DNA from: Halochromatium roseum
GTDB taxonomy: Bacteria > Pseudomonadota > Gammaproteobacteria > Chromatiales > Chromatiaceae
Length of the DNA stretch: 64,000 nucleotides
NCBI RefSeq assembly: GCF_016653315.1
Contig: NZ_NHSH01000074.1
Span: forward strand, 46,160 to 110,159
Reading direction: 5' to 3'
Each line of letters begins with the position of its first letter. Within the stretch, counting starts at the first letter, position 1. The notes under the pieces are model-generated. The model made no database searches and had not been told where the DNA came from. It saw nothing but the letters and a program-made list of their open reading frames with translations. Positions 56,435 through 64,000 of the stretch are shown here, one piece after another. Position numbers and translations under genes: made by a program.

Positions 56435-57790
56435 ATGATAACCACCACAACCTCCAACCTCGCCAACCCCGCTGAACGCGCAGCCGACAGCGGCGGCGAG
56501 CTGGCGCCTGAGCACATCATTCAACGTCAATTCGCGCGCGCACAGCAGCATCTCGACGGCCTCGACGGGGGCTTGCTTGAGGTACTGCTGCCGCCGCGTC
56601 GCACCATCACCGTCAACATCCCGGTCGAGCTCGATGACGGCCAGCTGCGGACCTTTGTCGGCTATCGGGTGCTGCACAATCGACTGCTCGGGCCAGGCAA
56701 GGGCGGTATCCGCTTCCACCCGCAGGTCTCGCTGTCGGAGGTCGCGGCGCTCGCGGCCTTGATGACCTGGAAATGCGCGCTCCTGCGCATCCCCTTCGGC
56801 GGCGCCAAGGGCGGCATCGCCTGCTCGCCGAAGCAACTCAGTCAGCGTGAGCTGCGCCGGATTACCCGGCGCTTCGTCTCCGAACTTGGCGACAACATCG
56901 GCCCTTATACCGACATTCCAGCGCCTGATCTCTACACTGACAGCCAGACCATGGCGTGGATCTACGATACTTACGACGCGCTGCATCCAGGCGAGAACAA
57001 CCTCCCGGTCGTCACCGGCAAACCGCTCGCGATTGGCGGCTCGGAGGGCCGCAGTGAGGCCACTGGACGTGGCTGTGTGCTGGCTGCCGAGCGCTTGTTG
57101 AGCCTGGGCGCCGTGCCGCGGCTCGAGTCGCTCGATGGCGCTCGGGTGGCGATTCAAGGCTATGGTGAGGTCGGTCGCGTCGCCGCGCACCTGCTGCACG
57201 AGCGCGGCGCGCGGGTGATCGCGATCAGCGACTCGCGGGGCGGGGTGCTGGTCAGCAATGGGGACAGGCTTGACCTTGATGCACTCAATGCACACAAGGC
57301 CGAGAACGGCACCGTTGTCGGACTCGCCGAGACCCGTACCATTACTAACGACGATCTGCTCGCGCTCGACTGCGATCTGCTGATCCCGGCGGCACTCGGC
57401 GGCCAGATCCACAGCGGCAACGCACCTGCGGTGAATGCGCGCGTGGTCGTCGAGGGTGCCAATCGGCCGGTCACACCCGAGGCCGACGACATCCTCGCTC
57501 AGCGTGGCATCCTGGTACTGCCCGATATCCTCGCCAACGCCGGTGGCGTGACGGTTAGCTACTACGAATGGGTACAGAACATCGAGCACCACAGCTGGCC
57601 GCTCGACGACATCAATGGCCGCCTTCGCTCACGCATCAACAATGCCACCGACCGCGTCGTCGCCCGGTGGCGCGCCTTCGACTCGCATCCGAACAACCGC
57701 GCTCTCTGCACCGACCTGCGCACCGCGGCGCTGGTCGAGGCGCTGGAGCGATTAACCTCGATCTTGGAGCAGCGCGGGGTTTGGCCTTAG
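56435..57790 (+). CDS. Glu/Leu/Phe/Val dehydrogenase (glutamate dehydrogenase type)
   Basis: The 451-residue enzyme carries the family signature VGYRVLHNRLLGPGKGGIRFHPQVSLSEVAALAALMTWKCALLRIPFGGAKGGI, with the catalytic lysine and aspartate region (PAPDLYTDSQTMAWIYD), and the NAD-binding motif VAIQGYGEVGRVAAHLLHERGARVIAISDSRGG. The TDIPAPD motif suits glutamate as the substrate. It probably interconverts glutamate and 2-oxoglutarate with NAD. The start overlaps nothing and lies seven bases after glgP, so the two are probably one transcript ended by the hairpin at 57795. Confidence 0.93.
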   Translation: MITTTTSNLANPAERAADSGGELAPEHIIQRQFARAQQHLDGLDGGLLEVLLPPRRTITVNIPVELDDGQLRTFVGYRVLHNRLLGPGKGGIRFHPQVSLSEVAALAALMTWKCALLRIPFGGAKGGIACSPKQLSQRELRRITRRFVSELGDNIGPYTDIPAPDLYTDSQTMAWIYDTYDALHPGENNLPVVTGKPLAIGGSEGRSEATGRGCVLAAERLLSLGAVPRLESLDGARVAIQGYGEVGRVAAHLLHERGARVIAISDSRGGVLVSNGDRLDLDALNAHKAENGTVVGLAETRTITNDDLLALDCDLLIPAALGGQIHSGNAPAVNARVVVEGANRPVTPEADDILAQRGILVLPDILANAGGVTVSYYEWVQNIEHHSWPLDDINGRLRSRINNATDRVVARWRAFDSHPNNRALCTDLRTAALVEALERLTSILEQRGVWP

Positions 57791-57794
57791 ACCG

Positions 57795-57831
57795 GGCGGC
57801 GTAGACAGGGAGGGTCAGCGCTGCCTTTTTT
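57795..57831 (+). terminator. Probable rho-independent terminator of glgP-gdh
   Basis: GGCGGCG (57795-57801) can pair with CGCTGCC (57819-57825), including one G-U pair, across a 17-base loop, and six T follow directly (57826-57831). It begins five bases after the dehydrogenase stop. The loop is long, so confidence is moderate. Confidence 0.5.
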
Positions 57832-57853
57832 AGGTGGCGGCGAGCGACGAACC

Positions 57854-58367
57854 TCAGCGAGCCGCCACACGGCGCCGTTCAACAATCACCAGGGCGATGC
57901 CGCCAAGCACCGCCGCCGAGGCTAGGAGCAACCGCAAGGTGATCGGCTCACCAAGCAGGATGACCCCGCCGATCGCAACAATCACCGGCACGCTGAGCTG
58001 CACGGTCGCCGCACTGAAGGCGCGCAGCAAGGGCATCAGGCTGTACCAAAGCGCATAACCGAGCGCTGAGGTCAGTGCACCAGAGCGCGCCGGTCGCCGC
58101 TGTCAGGCTCAAGTACGCAAGCGAGAACAGCGCCGCATAGGTAAAGAGCGCCATGGCCGAGGGCCAGCTACCCGCGCCAGCGATGCGCAGCCGCCCGGTC
58201 AGCCACAGCAGCAGCCAGAGCATCAGTGCGCCAGAGATCAAACGCAGGCTGGTGAAGCTTGCCGGATCGATCGCGGTATCGCGCAGCGCCGCACGACAGA
58301 GCCAGGAATTCGCGGACAGCGGGATCATCGCGAACGCCGTCAACGCGATCAGGCGAGTTCTCGACAT
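57854..58367 (-). pseudogene. EamA-type transporter gene with internal deletion and frameshift
   Basis: Two out-of-frame halves of a drug/metabolite transporter remain. The first begins MSRTRLIALTAFAMIPLSAN at 58367 and holds three membrane segments up to LAYLSLTAATGAL; the second, ending at 57854, reads TSALGYALWYSLMPLLRAFS and continues through VPVIVAIGGVILLGEPIT to VIVERRR. In intact EamA proteins (about 290 residues, ten helices) these parts are separated by some 120 residues that are missing here. A large deletion that also shifted the frame explains both features. A promoter or terminator for it is not evident. The relic adjoins the AT-rich stretch to the right. Confidence 0.85.
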
Positions 58368-58796
58368 TCAATCCTCCAGATGTTCGTGGTCTGCGCGCCG
58401 CACTGAGTCGACGTGCTTGAGCAGACATTCCTTGGTCATCTTAATTATGATTTAAATATCTAATCAGTAGTCATAATAAGCCTAGTGAACAACTCGATCT
58501 TGAGATTAAAAACCATTAATTTACAGTCGGTTGTAAAAATCATAAGAGGATGCTGTACTTGCCGAACAATGGTTGATGAGCTGTGGATAAGAAGCACCCC
58601 GAAATCCATCGACAACTTGTCCACAGGCAGCAGCCCCTCGTTCTCAACACGATATGATGTCGGACAAGCATGCCGATCCGCATGCTAGCCCTGGTGTTGA
58701 ATAAGGGTGCCGGCTTGGTGCTCTAAGGTGCTTGGATCTGTCTGCAAGACAGGGGGGTGGCCCTGAGTCCAGGCCCAGGGCGATCGAGCAACAACC
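58368..58796. other. Gene-free AT-rich stretch with paired DnaA-box-like sites and hairpins
   Basis: No gene is supported here; the frame at 58485-58688 has no ribosome site or likeness. From 58435 to about 58560 the sequence is markedly AT-rich against the high-GC background. CTGTGGATAAG (58581-58591, containing the exact DnaA box TTATCCACA on the minus strand) is mirrored by CTTGTCCACAG (58616-58626, one mismatch). GCATGC occurs at 58668-58673 and 58680-58685. Two GC hairpins lie near the sugE stop: CTGTCT-GCA-AGACAG (58738-58752) and GCCCTG/CAGGGC (58760-58781), the latter possibly ending sugE transcription without a U-run. Confidence 0.6.
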
Positions 58797-59123
58797 TCAG
58801 TGAGGCGATGCGAGCTTCAAGCCAATGATGCCGACGACGATCAAGCCGACGAAAAAGAACCGCGCCAGCGTCGCCGGCTCGCTGAACAGCAGTAGCCCAA
58901 TGACAAACGCGCCCACGGCACCAATGCCAGTCCAGACGGCATAGGCGGTGCCCATCGGGATCGTTCGCTGAGCCAGCAGCAACAGCGTGCCGCTGGCGAT
59001 CATCGTCATCAGGCTGAACACAAGCCAGCCCCAGCGCAGGCCGCCCTCAGACAGACCGAGCTTGAGGCCAACGGGCCAGCCCCATTCGAAGATACCGGCG
59101 ATGATGAGGTAGATCCAAGCCAT
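58797..59123 (-). CDS. sugE: SMR-family exporter, SugE/Gdx type
   Basis: The 108-residue four-helix protein is a small multidrug resistance family member. AWIYLIIAGIFEWGWPVGLKLGLSEGG holds the essential membrane glutamate, and QRTIPMGTAYAVWTGIGAVGAFVIGLLLFSEPAT is the conserved second half. The WPVGLKL and TAYAVWTGIGAVG wording fits the SugE/Gdx subgroup, which exports guanidinium with proton exchange, better than EmrE. Such genes often sit behind guanidine riboswitches; I looked at the upstream 60 bases and did not see the paired ACGR loops of that RNA. The ATG at 59123 has AGGAG nine bases upstream. Confidence 0.88.
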   Translation of the reverse strand: MAWIYLIIAGIFEWGWPVGLKLGLSEGGLRWGWLVFSLMTMIASGTLLLLAQRTIPMGTAYAVWTGIGAVGAFVIGLLLFSEPATLARFFFVGLIVVGIIGLKLASPH

Positions 59124-59184
59124 GAGCACCTGCTCCTGAAGGGATACTGTGGGGCGGGGCCAAGTATCGTTTGACGAAATGCGC

Positions 59185-59526
59185 TCAACCGTCGCCCAGA
59201 TCGAGTTCGAAGTGACAGATCAGCGTGACGGCTTGCTGAGTCAACTGCTCGTACTCTTCCGCGAGTGATCTTGCCTGGGCGAAGAATTCGCGTTGAAATA
59301 CCCGGATCGAGAGGTCTTCCCAATCACTTTGAAAGAGACTATCGGCTGCGGAATCGATCTGGATGACCGTCGTCTGCTTGCCGCCAATAAGGCCGAGCAA
59401 TCCGCCGACAGCAGTGTTAACCGTCAGGCATCTGCCGTCGAACCGACCTGACGTGGCAAGGTGCCTTTTCATCAGGGCCCGGAATCGCTGCAGCCGGAAG
59501 TATCGGGAGCCCGTTGTTTCAGCCAT
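59185..59526 (-). CDS. Hypothetical protein
   Basis: The 113-residue frame opens MAETTGSRYFRLQRFRALMK and contains a hydrophobic, glycine-rich turn (AVGGLLGLIGGKQTTVIQI), then an acidic helix (SLAEEYEQLTQQAVTLICHFELDLGDG). I do not recognise it. It sits between hsdR and sugE on the same strand with spacing suited to an operon (59 and 62 bases). No ribosome site is strong. It is probably a real gene by codon pattern and composition, but it could be a chance frame. Confidence 0.5.
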   Translation of the reverse strand: MAETTGSRYFRLQRFRALMKRHLATSGRFDGRCLTVNTAVGGLLGLIGGKQTTVIQIDSAADSLFQSDWEDLSIRVFQREFFAQARSLAEEYEQLTQQAVTLICHFELDLGDG

Positions 59527-59584
59527 GGGTCAGCAACTTGATGGCCTGACGACATGTTGTCATGCTGGCATGTCTCACAGCGCA

Positions 59585-61951
59585 TCACCCCGCATACAAT
59601 GCCACCTGCATCTGCTTGAACCCGGCCTTCACCTGCGTCAAATCCCCCAGCTTGGCCTTGCCCTCACCGACGCTGCCATAGCGCGCAATCAACAACTGGC
59701 CCAGCTTCGGCGTCGCCAGCTCCGCCTCGCCGCCGGTCTCATAGGCCTTCAAGATGCTCAGCAGCAGCGCCTTCAGCTCGCCGTCCAGCCCAGTTAGCTC
59801 AGTGCCTCGAACGGTCTCCGCGCGGTCATGGCGGGTCTTCGCCGGCGTCGTGAACAGCACATAGCCCAGCACGTCGTAGAGATCACTGTCCGGAGCATCC
59901 ACCAACTGGCGGATGTCATCGAGCCGGTCCTGGTCGTAGCCGCGATCCTCGAGCTGAGCCATGAACTGCGCGCGCTTGTCCGGGTCGCTCCAAGTCGTGC
60001 GGAGCTGGTCTTCGTCTGCCACAAGGCCAGACAGATCGCCGAACAGCCGTTGCAGGAACTCGGTCGCCGAGATCGGCCTGCCCTCTGGGCTCCAATAGGT
60101 CGTTGTCGCCAGATAAGCGATCTTGCGCGCCTTGCCGTCCGCCAGCTGGATCACGATCTTCTCGCGCGGCGGCGCATCCTCATCCGCTGCCTGGCCCGCT
60201 TGTGCGCCAGTCTCTTGGGTCGCGCTGTCATAGCTTTCGGGGTCATCGGCAATGCCCAAGCGGTCTCCCAGATCCTCGGCGTCGTCGGTGTCTTCGCGCT
60301 CCTCGGGCGGCAAGGGCTCGCCGTCCCACTGCGGATCATTGAAATGCTCGTAGGCCTTGACGAAATCCCAGATGGTGAAGAAGTCCTTACCGTCGTAGAC
60401 GCGGGTGCCGCGCCCGATGATCTGCTTGAACTCGATCATCGAGCGGATCGGGCGCATCAGCACGATGTGGCGGATATTGCGCGCATCCACCCCGGTCGAG
60501 AGCTTTTGCGAGGTGGTCAGAATGGTCGGGATGGTCTTGTCGTTGTCCTGAAACTGGCGCAGATGCTGTTCGCCGACGCTGCCGTCGTTGGCCGTCACTC
60601 GCTGGCAGTAATCCGGCTCGCTGCTGGCCTTGACCTGATTGATCAGATCGCGCACCAAGGCCGCGTGGTCCTGGGTGGCGCAGAACACCAGCGTCTTCTG
60701 ACGCTGATCGATCCGCTCCATGAACTCCCGCACCCGGCTCAGCTCACGCTCCGGGATGATCACGCGGTGGTTGAAGTCGCCCTCATCGAAGGCATCGCCG
60801 ATGTCCACCTCGCCGGCCAGTACGGCGTCTTCCGGATGGTAGACATAGGCATCGATGGTACTCGCCATCTGCCGCACCTTGAATGGCGTCAAGAAGCCGT
60901 CCTCGATGCCCTCGCGCAGCGCATAGCTGTAGACCGGCTCGCCGAAATAGGCATAGGTATCGGCGTTCTGCTGGCGCTTCGGGGTCGCGGTCAGGCCAAG
61001 CTGCACGGCGGGGGCGAAATGCTCCAAGATGCCGCGCCACTCGCTCTCGTCGTTGGCGCCACCGCGGTGACACTCGTCGACGATGACGACGTCGAAGAAG
61101 TCCGGCGGATAGCCGGTGAACACCGGCTCGCCGTCGCCGGTCATGAAGGTCTGAAAGATGGTGAAGAACAGGCTCGCGTTCGTCGGTACGCTGCCTTTCA
61201 TCTTGCGCAAGGCCTTCGGGTCGATGCGCGCAATCGCGTCCGGCGGAAAGGCCGAGAAGGCGTTATAGGCTTGATCGGCGAGGATGTTGCGATCGGCCAA
61301 GAACAGGATGCGCGGTCGCCGGCTCGGTGTGCGGCTCAGGTTCCACTTGGCCTGGAACAGCACCCAGGCGATCTGGAACGCGATCGAGGTCTTGCCGGTA
61401 CCGGTCGCCAGGGTCAGCAGGATGCGCATCGTCTCCTGAGCGATCGCCTCCAACACCGCTCGGATCGCCTGATGCTGGTAGTAGCGCGGTTCCCACTTGC
61501 CGCCGTCGGTCTCGAATGGGACCGCGCCGAAGCGCTCGCGCCAGGCGTTGGTCTCGCTGAACGCCAGCGCCCAGAGTGCATCCGGGGTGGGGAAGGGCAA
61601 CGCCAGCTCGCCTTCCTCGCCGGTGGCCATGTCGATCTGGTACCAACCGATACCGTTGGAGGCAAAGGCCCAGCGCGCCCCGAGCCGCTGCGCATAATCC
61701 TTGGCCTGACCGATGCCCTCGCGAAAGTTCAACCCAGCCCGCTTCGCCTCCAAGGTCGCCAGCTTGTGCCCCTTGTAGATCAGCACATAGTCGCAGGCGA
61801 GACTCTTGCCGCGCCTGCCGCCGGTCTGGATGCGACCGGGGCAGATCAGCTCGCGGCGAATCTGCGCGCCGGGGCTGACGCCCCAGCCGGCCGCCGCCAG
61901 CACCGGATCGATGCGGTTGGCGCGGGTGTCGGCTTCGGTTTCGTCGTACAT
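59585..61951 (-). CDS. hsdR: Type I restriction endonuclease subunit R
   Basis: HsdR (788 residues) translocates and cuts DNA in complex with HsdM and HsdS. The nuclease motif is Asp54 ... Glu68-x-Lys70 (CDYVLIYKGHKLATLEAKRAG). The motor carries Walker A LATGTGKTS (181-189), VIVDECHRGGANDES, GLTATPKR, and the later LTTSQKLSTGVDARNI and QIIGRGTRVYDGKDFFTIWDFV. The length corresponds to the shorter, EcoEI-like HsdR class with the C-terminal EcoEI_R-like domain. hsdM is expected beyond the right edge; hsdS is present only as a fragment at 63596. Confidence 0.95.
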   Translation of the reverse strand: MYDETEADTRANRIDPVLAAAGWGVSPGAQIRRELICPGRIQTGGRRGKSLACDYVLIYKGHKLATLEAKRAGLNFREGIGQAKDYAQRLGARWAFASNGIGWYQIDMATGEEGELALPFPTPDALWALAFSETNAWRERFGAVPFETDGGKWEPRYYQHQAIRAVLEAIAQETMRILLTLATGTGKTSIAFQIAWVLFQAKWNLSRTPSRRPRILFLADRNILADQAYNAFSAFPPDAIARIDPKALRKMKGSVPTNASLFFTIFQTFMTGDGEPVFTGYPPDFFDVVIVDECHRGGANDESEWRGILEHFAPAVQLGLTATPKRQQNADTYAYFGEPVYSYALREGIEDGFLTPFKVRQMASTIDAYVYHPEDAVLAGEVDIGDAFDEGDFNHRVIIPERELSRVREFMERIDQRQKTLVFCATQDHAALVRDLINQVKASSEPDYCQRVTANDGSVGEQHLRQFQDNDKTIPTILTTSQKLSTGVDARNIRHIVLMRPIRSMIEFKQIIGRGTRVYDGKDFFTIWDFVKAYEHFNDPQWDGEPLPPEEREDTDDAEDLGDRLGIADDPESYDSATQETGAQAGQAADEDAPPREKIVIQLADGKARKIAYLATTTYWSPEGRPISATEFLQRLFGDLSGLVADEDQLRTTWSDPDKRAQFMAQLEDRGYDQDRLDDIRQLVDAPDSDLYDVLGYVLFTTPAKTRHDRAETVRGTELTGLDGELKALLLSILKAYETGGEAELATPKLGQLLIARYGSVGEGKAKLGDLTQVKAGFKQMQVALYAG

Positions 61952-62045
61952 GCCTTGTACCTCAGTCGTGCTCTGAAGCGACGATCTTCACGCAGAATGC
62001 AAAGCAGGGTCCAGAGACGCAGGGTCCAGAACAGTCTGCTGCCGA

Positions 62046-62561
62046 TCAGCGTTCAGGTTCATTGTGGCCGATGATAGGATGATTGCCTTCAGCGTCGTGC
62101 AACGGGAAGAACGCGGTATCGAGGATGGCCTCATCGCTGTAGGGGCAGGCCGATGGGAAGCTGTCGATCGGCAGCCCACTTTCCTCTGCGGCCAGTTCTC
62201 TGGCATCACCGTAGGCCTCTCGAACCGCAGCGGTCCAGAGACGTTTCATACCGGGATACTTGCGCAGCAGGATCTTCAATTCGGTGCGTTGATGCACGAT
62301 TGTCTGGCGCCAACTGCGGCCATCGAACTCGCGCCAACGGTCGGAGAGCTGAGCATACTGAAATTGCCATTTCAGCAAATGCGCGAGCAAGACCCGCAGC
62401 CGGCTTTCGAGACTGCGCTGCTCGCTCTTGCCCATCTCGCTCAGTTCCTCAAGCAAATGTTCGATGTCGAGCGCATCAAAGCGGCCGGCCTTCAGCAAGG
62501 CCGCGTTGGTCTCGGCCCAGGCGGTGTAATCCTGGTCGTAGAGTTGGGTGAGCTTAGTCAT
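62046..62561 (-). CDS. DUF29 domain protein
   Basis: The 171-residue protein follows the DUF29 pattern: LYDQDYTAWAETNAALLKAGRFDALDIEHLLEELSEMGKSEQRSLESRLRVLLAHLLKWQFQ, then WRQTIVHQRTELKILLRKYPGMK and a C-terminal AYGDARELAAEESGLPIDSFPSACPYSDEAIL. DUF29 proteins are abundant in cyanobacteria and phototrophic proteobacteria, usually scattered; a role is not known. Its start overlaps the stop of the upstream small gene by four bases, so translation is coupled. Confidence 0.88.
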   Translation of the reverse strand: MTKLTQLYDQDYTAWAETNAALLKAGRFDALDIEHLLEELSEMGKSEQRSLESRLRVLLAHLLKWQFQYAQLSDRWREFDGRSWRQTIVHQRTELKILLRKYPGMKRLWTAAVREAYGDARELAAEESGLPIDSFPSACPYSDEAILDTAFFPLHDAEGNHPIIGHNEPER

Positions 62562-62821
62562 GTCTCAAAATGTCCATGCTTGATCTCTTCGATCTTTTGG
62601 CTCAGATCCTCGGAAACTCGCCGATACGCCTTCCACTCCATACCATCGTCCCACGCCTCGAAATTCTCCTGATCGCTGGCTTTGAGTGCGGCTGAGAATT
62701 CATCCAAGGAAGTTTGATATTTGCGTTCAAATAATCGCAGCTTCTCCTGTGCTGAATGCAGCGATGCTAGATAGTCGAGCAACAGCAGATTGCCGATGTC
62801 CTGCTTATCAATGTTGATCAT
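62558..62821 (-). CDS. Small TumA-like protein (possible antitoxin)
   Basis: The 87-residue protein is almost all helix: LLLLDYLASLHSAQEKLRLFERKYQTSLDEFSAAL and FEAWDDGMEWKAYRRVSEDLSQKIEEIKHG. The pattern ...FExKYxxSxxEF...ExFxxWDDxMEWKAY... is what I recall of small antitoxin-like proteins of the TumA type, normally next to a TumE toxin. No TumE-like gene is adjacent; instead it is coupled to the DUF29 gene. It may be an orphan antitoxin, or DUF29 could be its partner. The ATG at 62821 follows AAGGGA. Confidence 0.6.
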   Translation of the reverse strand: MINIDKQDIGNLLLLDYLASLHSAQEKLRLFERKYQTSLDEFSAALKASDQENFEAWDDGMEWKAYRRVSEDLSQKIEEIKHGHFET

Positions 62822-62908
62822 GGCTCGTTCCCTTTTGGGTCGCCAATCCACGAGGGATGTATAGGCAGCTCGCCTAAGGGCCGATGGTTTGTATCTAAGT
62901 CGTGATGA

Positions 62909-63298
62909 TCACTGCCTTGATCCAAGATGGTGATGAGCCCATCGCAGGACGTCTCGCAGCACTTGACCGATTTCTTGACGATCCAGGCCAGACACTCCGA
63001 TCAAACCATAGCGCATCTCAACGGCATAGGGGTTGAGTGCGTCTAAGTCATCCGCGTGAGGTGGCGAGCCGATGTCTGAGTCCTCCAGCAAATCCAACAA
63101 TTCTGCAATGTCGTGCGTGCGGCGAAAGACCACACCGGCATAAGCCAAGACGGCTTTCAGCGCCTTTTCGACCGCCTGCTGTGCATGAAACCCGCATAAC
63201 GAGTCATGCAGACTCGGGTCATCGGCCAGTTTCTCGAATGCTTGCTGGTCGCGTTCGGCTGCGGTGAGTAGGATGTCCGCAAGCGTCGGTTCAGCCAT
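62909..63298 (-). CDS. HEPN domain protein, toxin-like partner of MNT
   Basis: The 129-residue HEPN protein has CGFHAQQAVEKALKAVLAYAGVVFRRTHDIAELLDLL, the characteristic first helices, and the C-terminal part LDALNPYAVEMRYGL. In HepT-type toxins an arginine-x4-histidine or RX4-6H motif cuts RNA; FRRTHD gives R and H closer than that, so the active site is uncertain. The gene overlaps the MNT nucleotidyltransferase gene by eight bases, the usual MNT/HEPN toxin-antitoxin arrangement. Confidence 0.87.
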   Translation of the reverse strand: MAEPTLADILLTAAERDQQAFEKLADDPSLHDSLCGFHAQQAVEKALKAVLAYAGVVFRRTHDIAELLDLLEDSDIGSPPHADDLDALNPYAVEMRYGLIGVSGLDRQEIGQVLRDVLRWAHHHLGSRQ

Positions 63299-63599
63299 AG
63301 ATCACCTTGCCTTCACGCAACGCCCAGAACAGGGCGCTGCCGGGTTGGTGGCCCCAGCGGTCGACGTCCGCCCTTGAATAGACGAGCAGGTCGACTGGAA
63401 TTCGCAACGGGCGCAGTAAGCGCCGTAACCGGACCATCTCAGCGGCTCGATCCGTCACCTCAGACTCAATGACGAGCAGATCGAGATCGGAATCATCACG
63501 CGCCTCGCCGCGAGCGTGGGAGCCGAAGATCAGGATTTGCTCGGGTTGTGCAGCATCAGCGATCCGTTTCACGGCAGCGGTGATTTGCTCGGGTGTCAT
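63291..63599 (-). CDS. Minimal nucleotidyltransferase (MNT), antitoxin-like
   Basis: The 102-residue protein has the polymerase-beta signature ILIFGSHARGEARDDSDLDLLVIE, i.e. GSxARGxxxxxSDxDLLV with both metal-binding aspartates, and a third acidic position in VDLLVYSRADVD. MNT proteins of this size adenylylate and so neutralise HEPN toxins. Its ATG overlaps the stop of the hsdS remnant by four bases, so the pair is embedded in the restriction operon. Confidence 0.9.
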   Translation of the reverse strand: MTPEQITAAVKRIADAAQPEQILIFGSHARGEARDDSDLDLLVIESEVTDRAAEMVRLRRLLRPLRIPVDLLVYSRADVDRWGHQPGSALFWALREGKVIYG

Positions 63600-63946
63600 G
63601 TCAGCTCGCCGGCGAAGGCTTTTTGGAGGAGGGATTGGCGGAGGTTAGTAAGGTCGGCGAGTTTGGCGCGAAACGAGGCTTCGAGTTGATCCACAGAACC
63701 CCGCATTTCTGACATCGAAGCGCTCAGCCACTCTTGGGCCTTAGAGTCGGCTCGCGGAATCGTTATTTCGCTCAGTCGCTGGATAGCAAGTTTTGGCTGC
63801 GCGGCAACACGTGTTTGTGTTTGAGTTTGCGCTTGGAAGTCGGCAGATCGAGTACACCAATAGACATATTCTTTAGACTTGTGACTAAATAATATTTTTT
63901 TATTTTTCAGTAACCTGACGAGCATTCTTTCAGTAAGCTTTTTCAA
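63596..63946 (-). pseudogene. hsdS: C-terminal fragment of type I restriction specificity subunit HsdS
   Basis: The frame holds about 116 residues whose last 95 are the C-terminus of HsdS: YVYWCTRSADFQAQTQTQTRVAAQPKLAIQRLSEITIPRAD, followed by the long helix SMSEMRGSVDQLEASFRAKLADLTNLRQSLLQKAFAGELT. An intact HsdS has two target-recognition domains and about 400 residues. Upstream, the frame is closed by a TAA near 63957, and the AT-rich sequence to the window edge shows no recognition domain in any frame I read. So it is truncated or frameshifted, unless an intact copy lies to the right. Without HsdS the complex would have no sequence specificity. Confidence 0.78.
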
Positions 63947-64000
63947 AACAACAGCTTAACCTTGAAAAGTTATAATTCGACCCTATTAATAATTGAATGG

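Noticed and set aside
58485..58688. Small gene in the AT-rich gap
   Set aside because: Composition changes midway with the DNA composition, no ribosome site, no likeness; it spans the DnaA-box pair.
58435..58690. Chromosomal origin of replication
   Set aside because: Only one exact and one near DnaA box, with no dnaA, dnaN, gidA or parAB nearby. Reported only as a possible DnaA-related site.
59124..59184. Guanidine riboswitch ahead of sugE
   Set aside because: The 60 bases before the gene contain no pair of short stems with ACGR loops and no ykkC-like core.
59828..62074. 748-residue plus-strand frame opposite hsdR
   Set aside because: It is the antisense shadow of hsdR, caused by high-GC codon bias, with histidine/arginine/leucine-rich nonsense sequence.

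Overview
This window looks like chromosomal DNA of a high-GC purple sulfur bacterium, most likely a member of the Chromatiaceae (Gammaproteobacteria). Magnesium-chelatase genes bchI, bchD and bchO show that the host makes bacteriochlorophyll. The rpoN/lpt/kdsC block facing mlaFEDCB-murA, and the hisG-hisD-hisC order, are gammaproteobacterial. A MenE-like ligase would suit a menaquinone-containing phototroph. The species cannot be named from the sequence.

Layout. 1-1249: tail of a DUF6164 protein and a 3-hydroxyacid dehydrogenase. 1246-8996 (minus): rpe, gph, trpE and trpG, with trpE and trpG separated by about 3.9 kb holding an HNH endonuclease, a helicase that keeps only lobe 1 and ends in PEERLKGLD-type repeats, and the start of a chemoreceptor. 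9166-15410 (minus): ptsN, hprK, rapZ, EIIA-Man, HPr, EI and mgtE, a regulatory PTS with no sugar permease. 15592-20154 (minus): kdsC, lptC, lptA, lptB, rpoN, hpf. 20242-25459 (plus): a DUF72-like gene, mlaFEDCB, murA. 25575-29067 (plus): hisG, hisD, hisC. 29134-32126 (minus): a class B PBP and rodA. 32225-36651: a YajD-like HNH protein, then bchI-bchD-bchO on the minus strand. 37065-41561: MenE-like ligase, then a minus-strand set of FkbM methyltransferase, zinc-type dehydrogenase, PTPS-family protein and thioesterase. 41663-46302 (plus): hybrid histidine kinase, response regulator with PAS, ArsR-family repressor, and speE. 46480-49118 (minus): porin, glnK, amtB behind a sigma-54 promoter with two NtrC-like sites. 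49316-57790 (plus): ubiK, comM, an ABC-F ATPase, a DUF2939 protein, glgP and a glutamate dehydrogenase. 57854-64000 (minus): a broken EamA transporter, an AT-rich stretch, sugE, then a type I restriction locus in which hsdS is reduced to its C-terminus and a MNT/HEPN pair, a TumA-like protein and a DUF29 protein sit between hsdS and hsdR.

Genes that connect: rpoN supplies the sigma factor for the porin-glnK-amtB promoter; ptsN, RapZ, HprK, HPr and EI form a phosphorelay next to rpoN; LptABC and the Mla genes face each other and serve the outer membrane. The observation I rate highest is the ArsR-family protein at 45026-45361. It has two cysteines exactly 66 residues apart, as in the persulfide sensor SqrR, and it is translationally coupled to a histidine kinase/response regulator pair. 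I found no wholly new system with certainty. The best candidates are that three-gene signalling operon and the mobile-looking insert that splits trpE from trpG.
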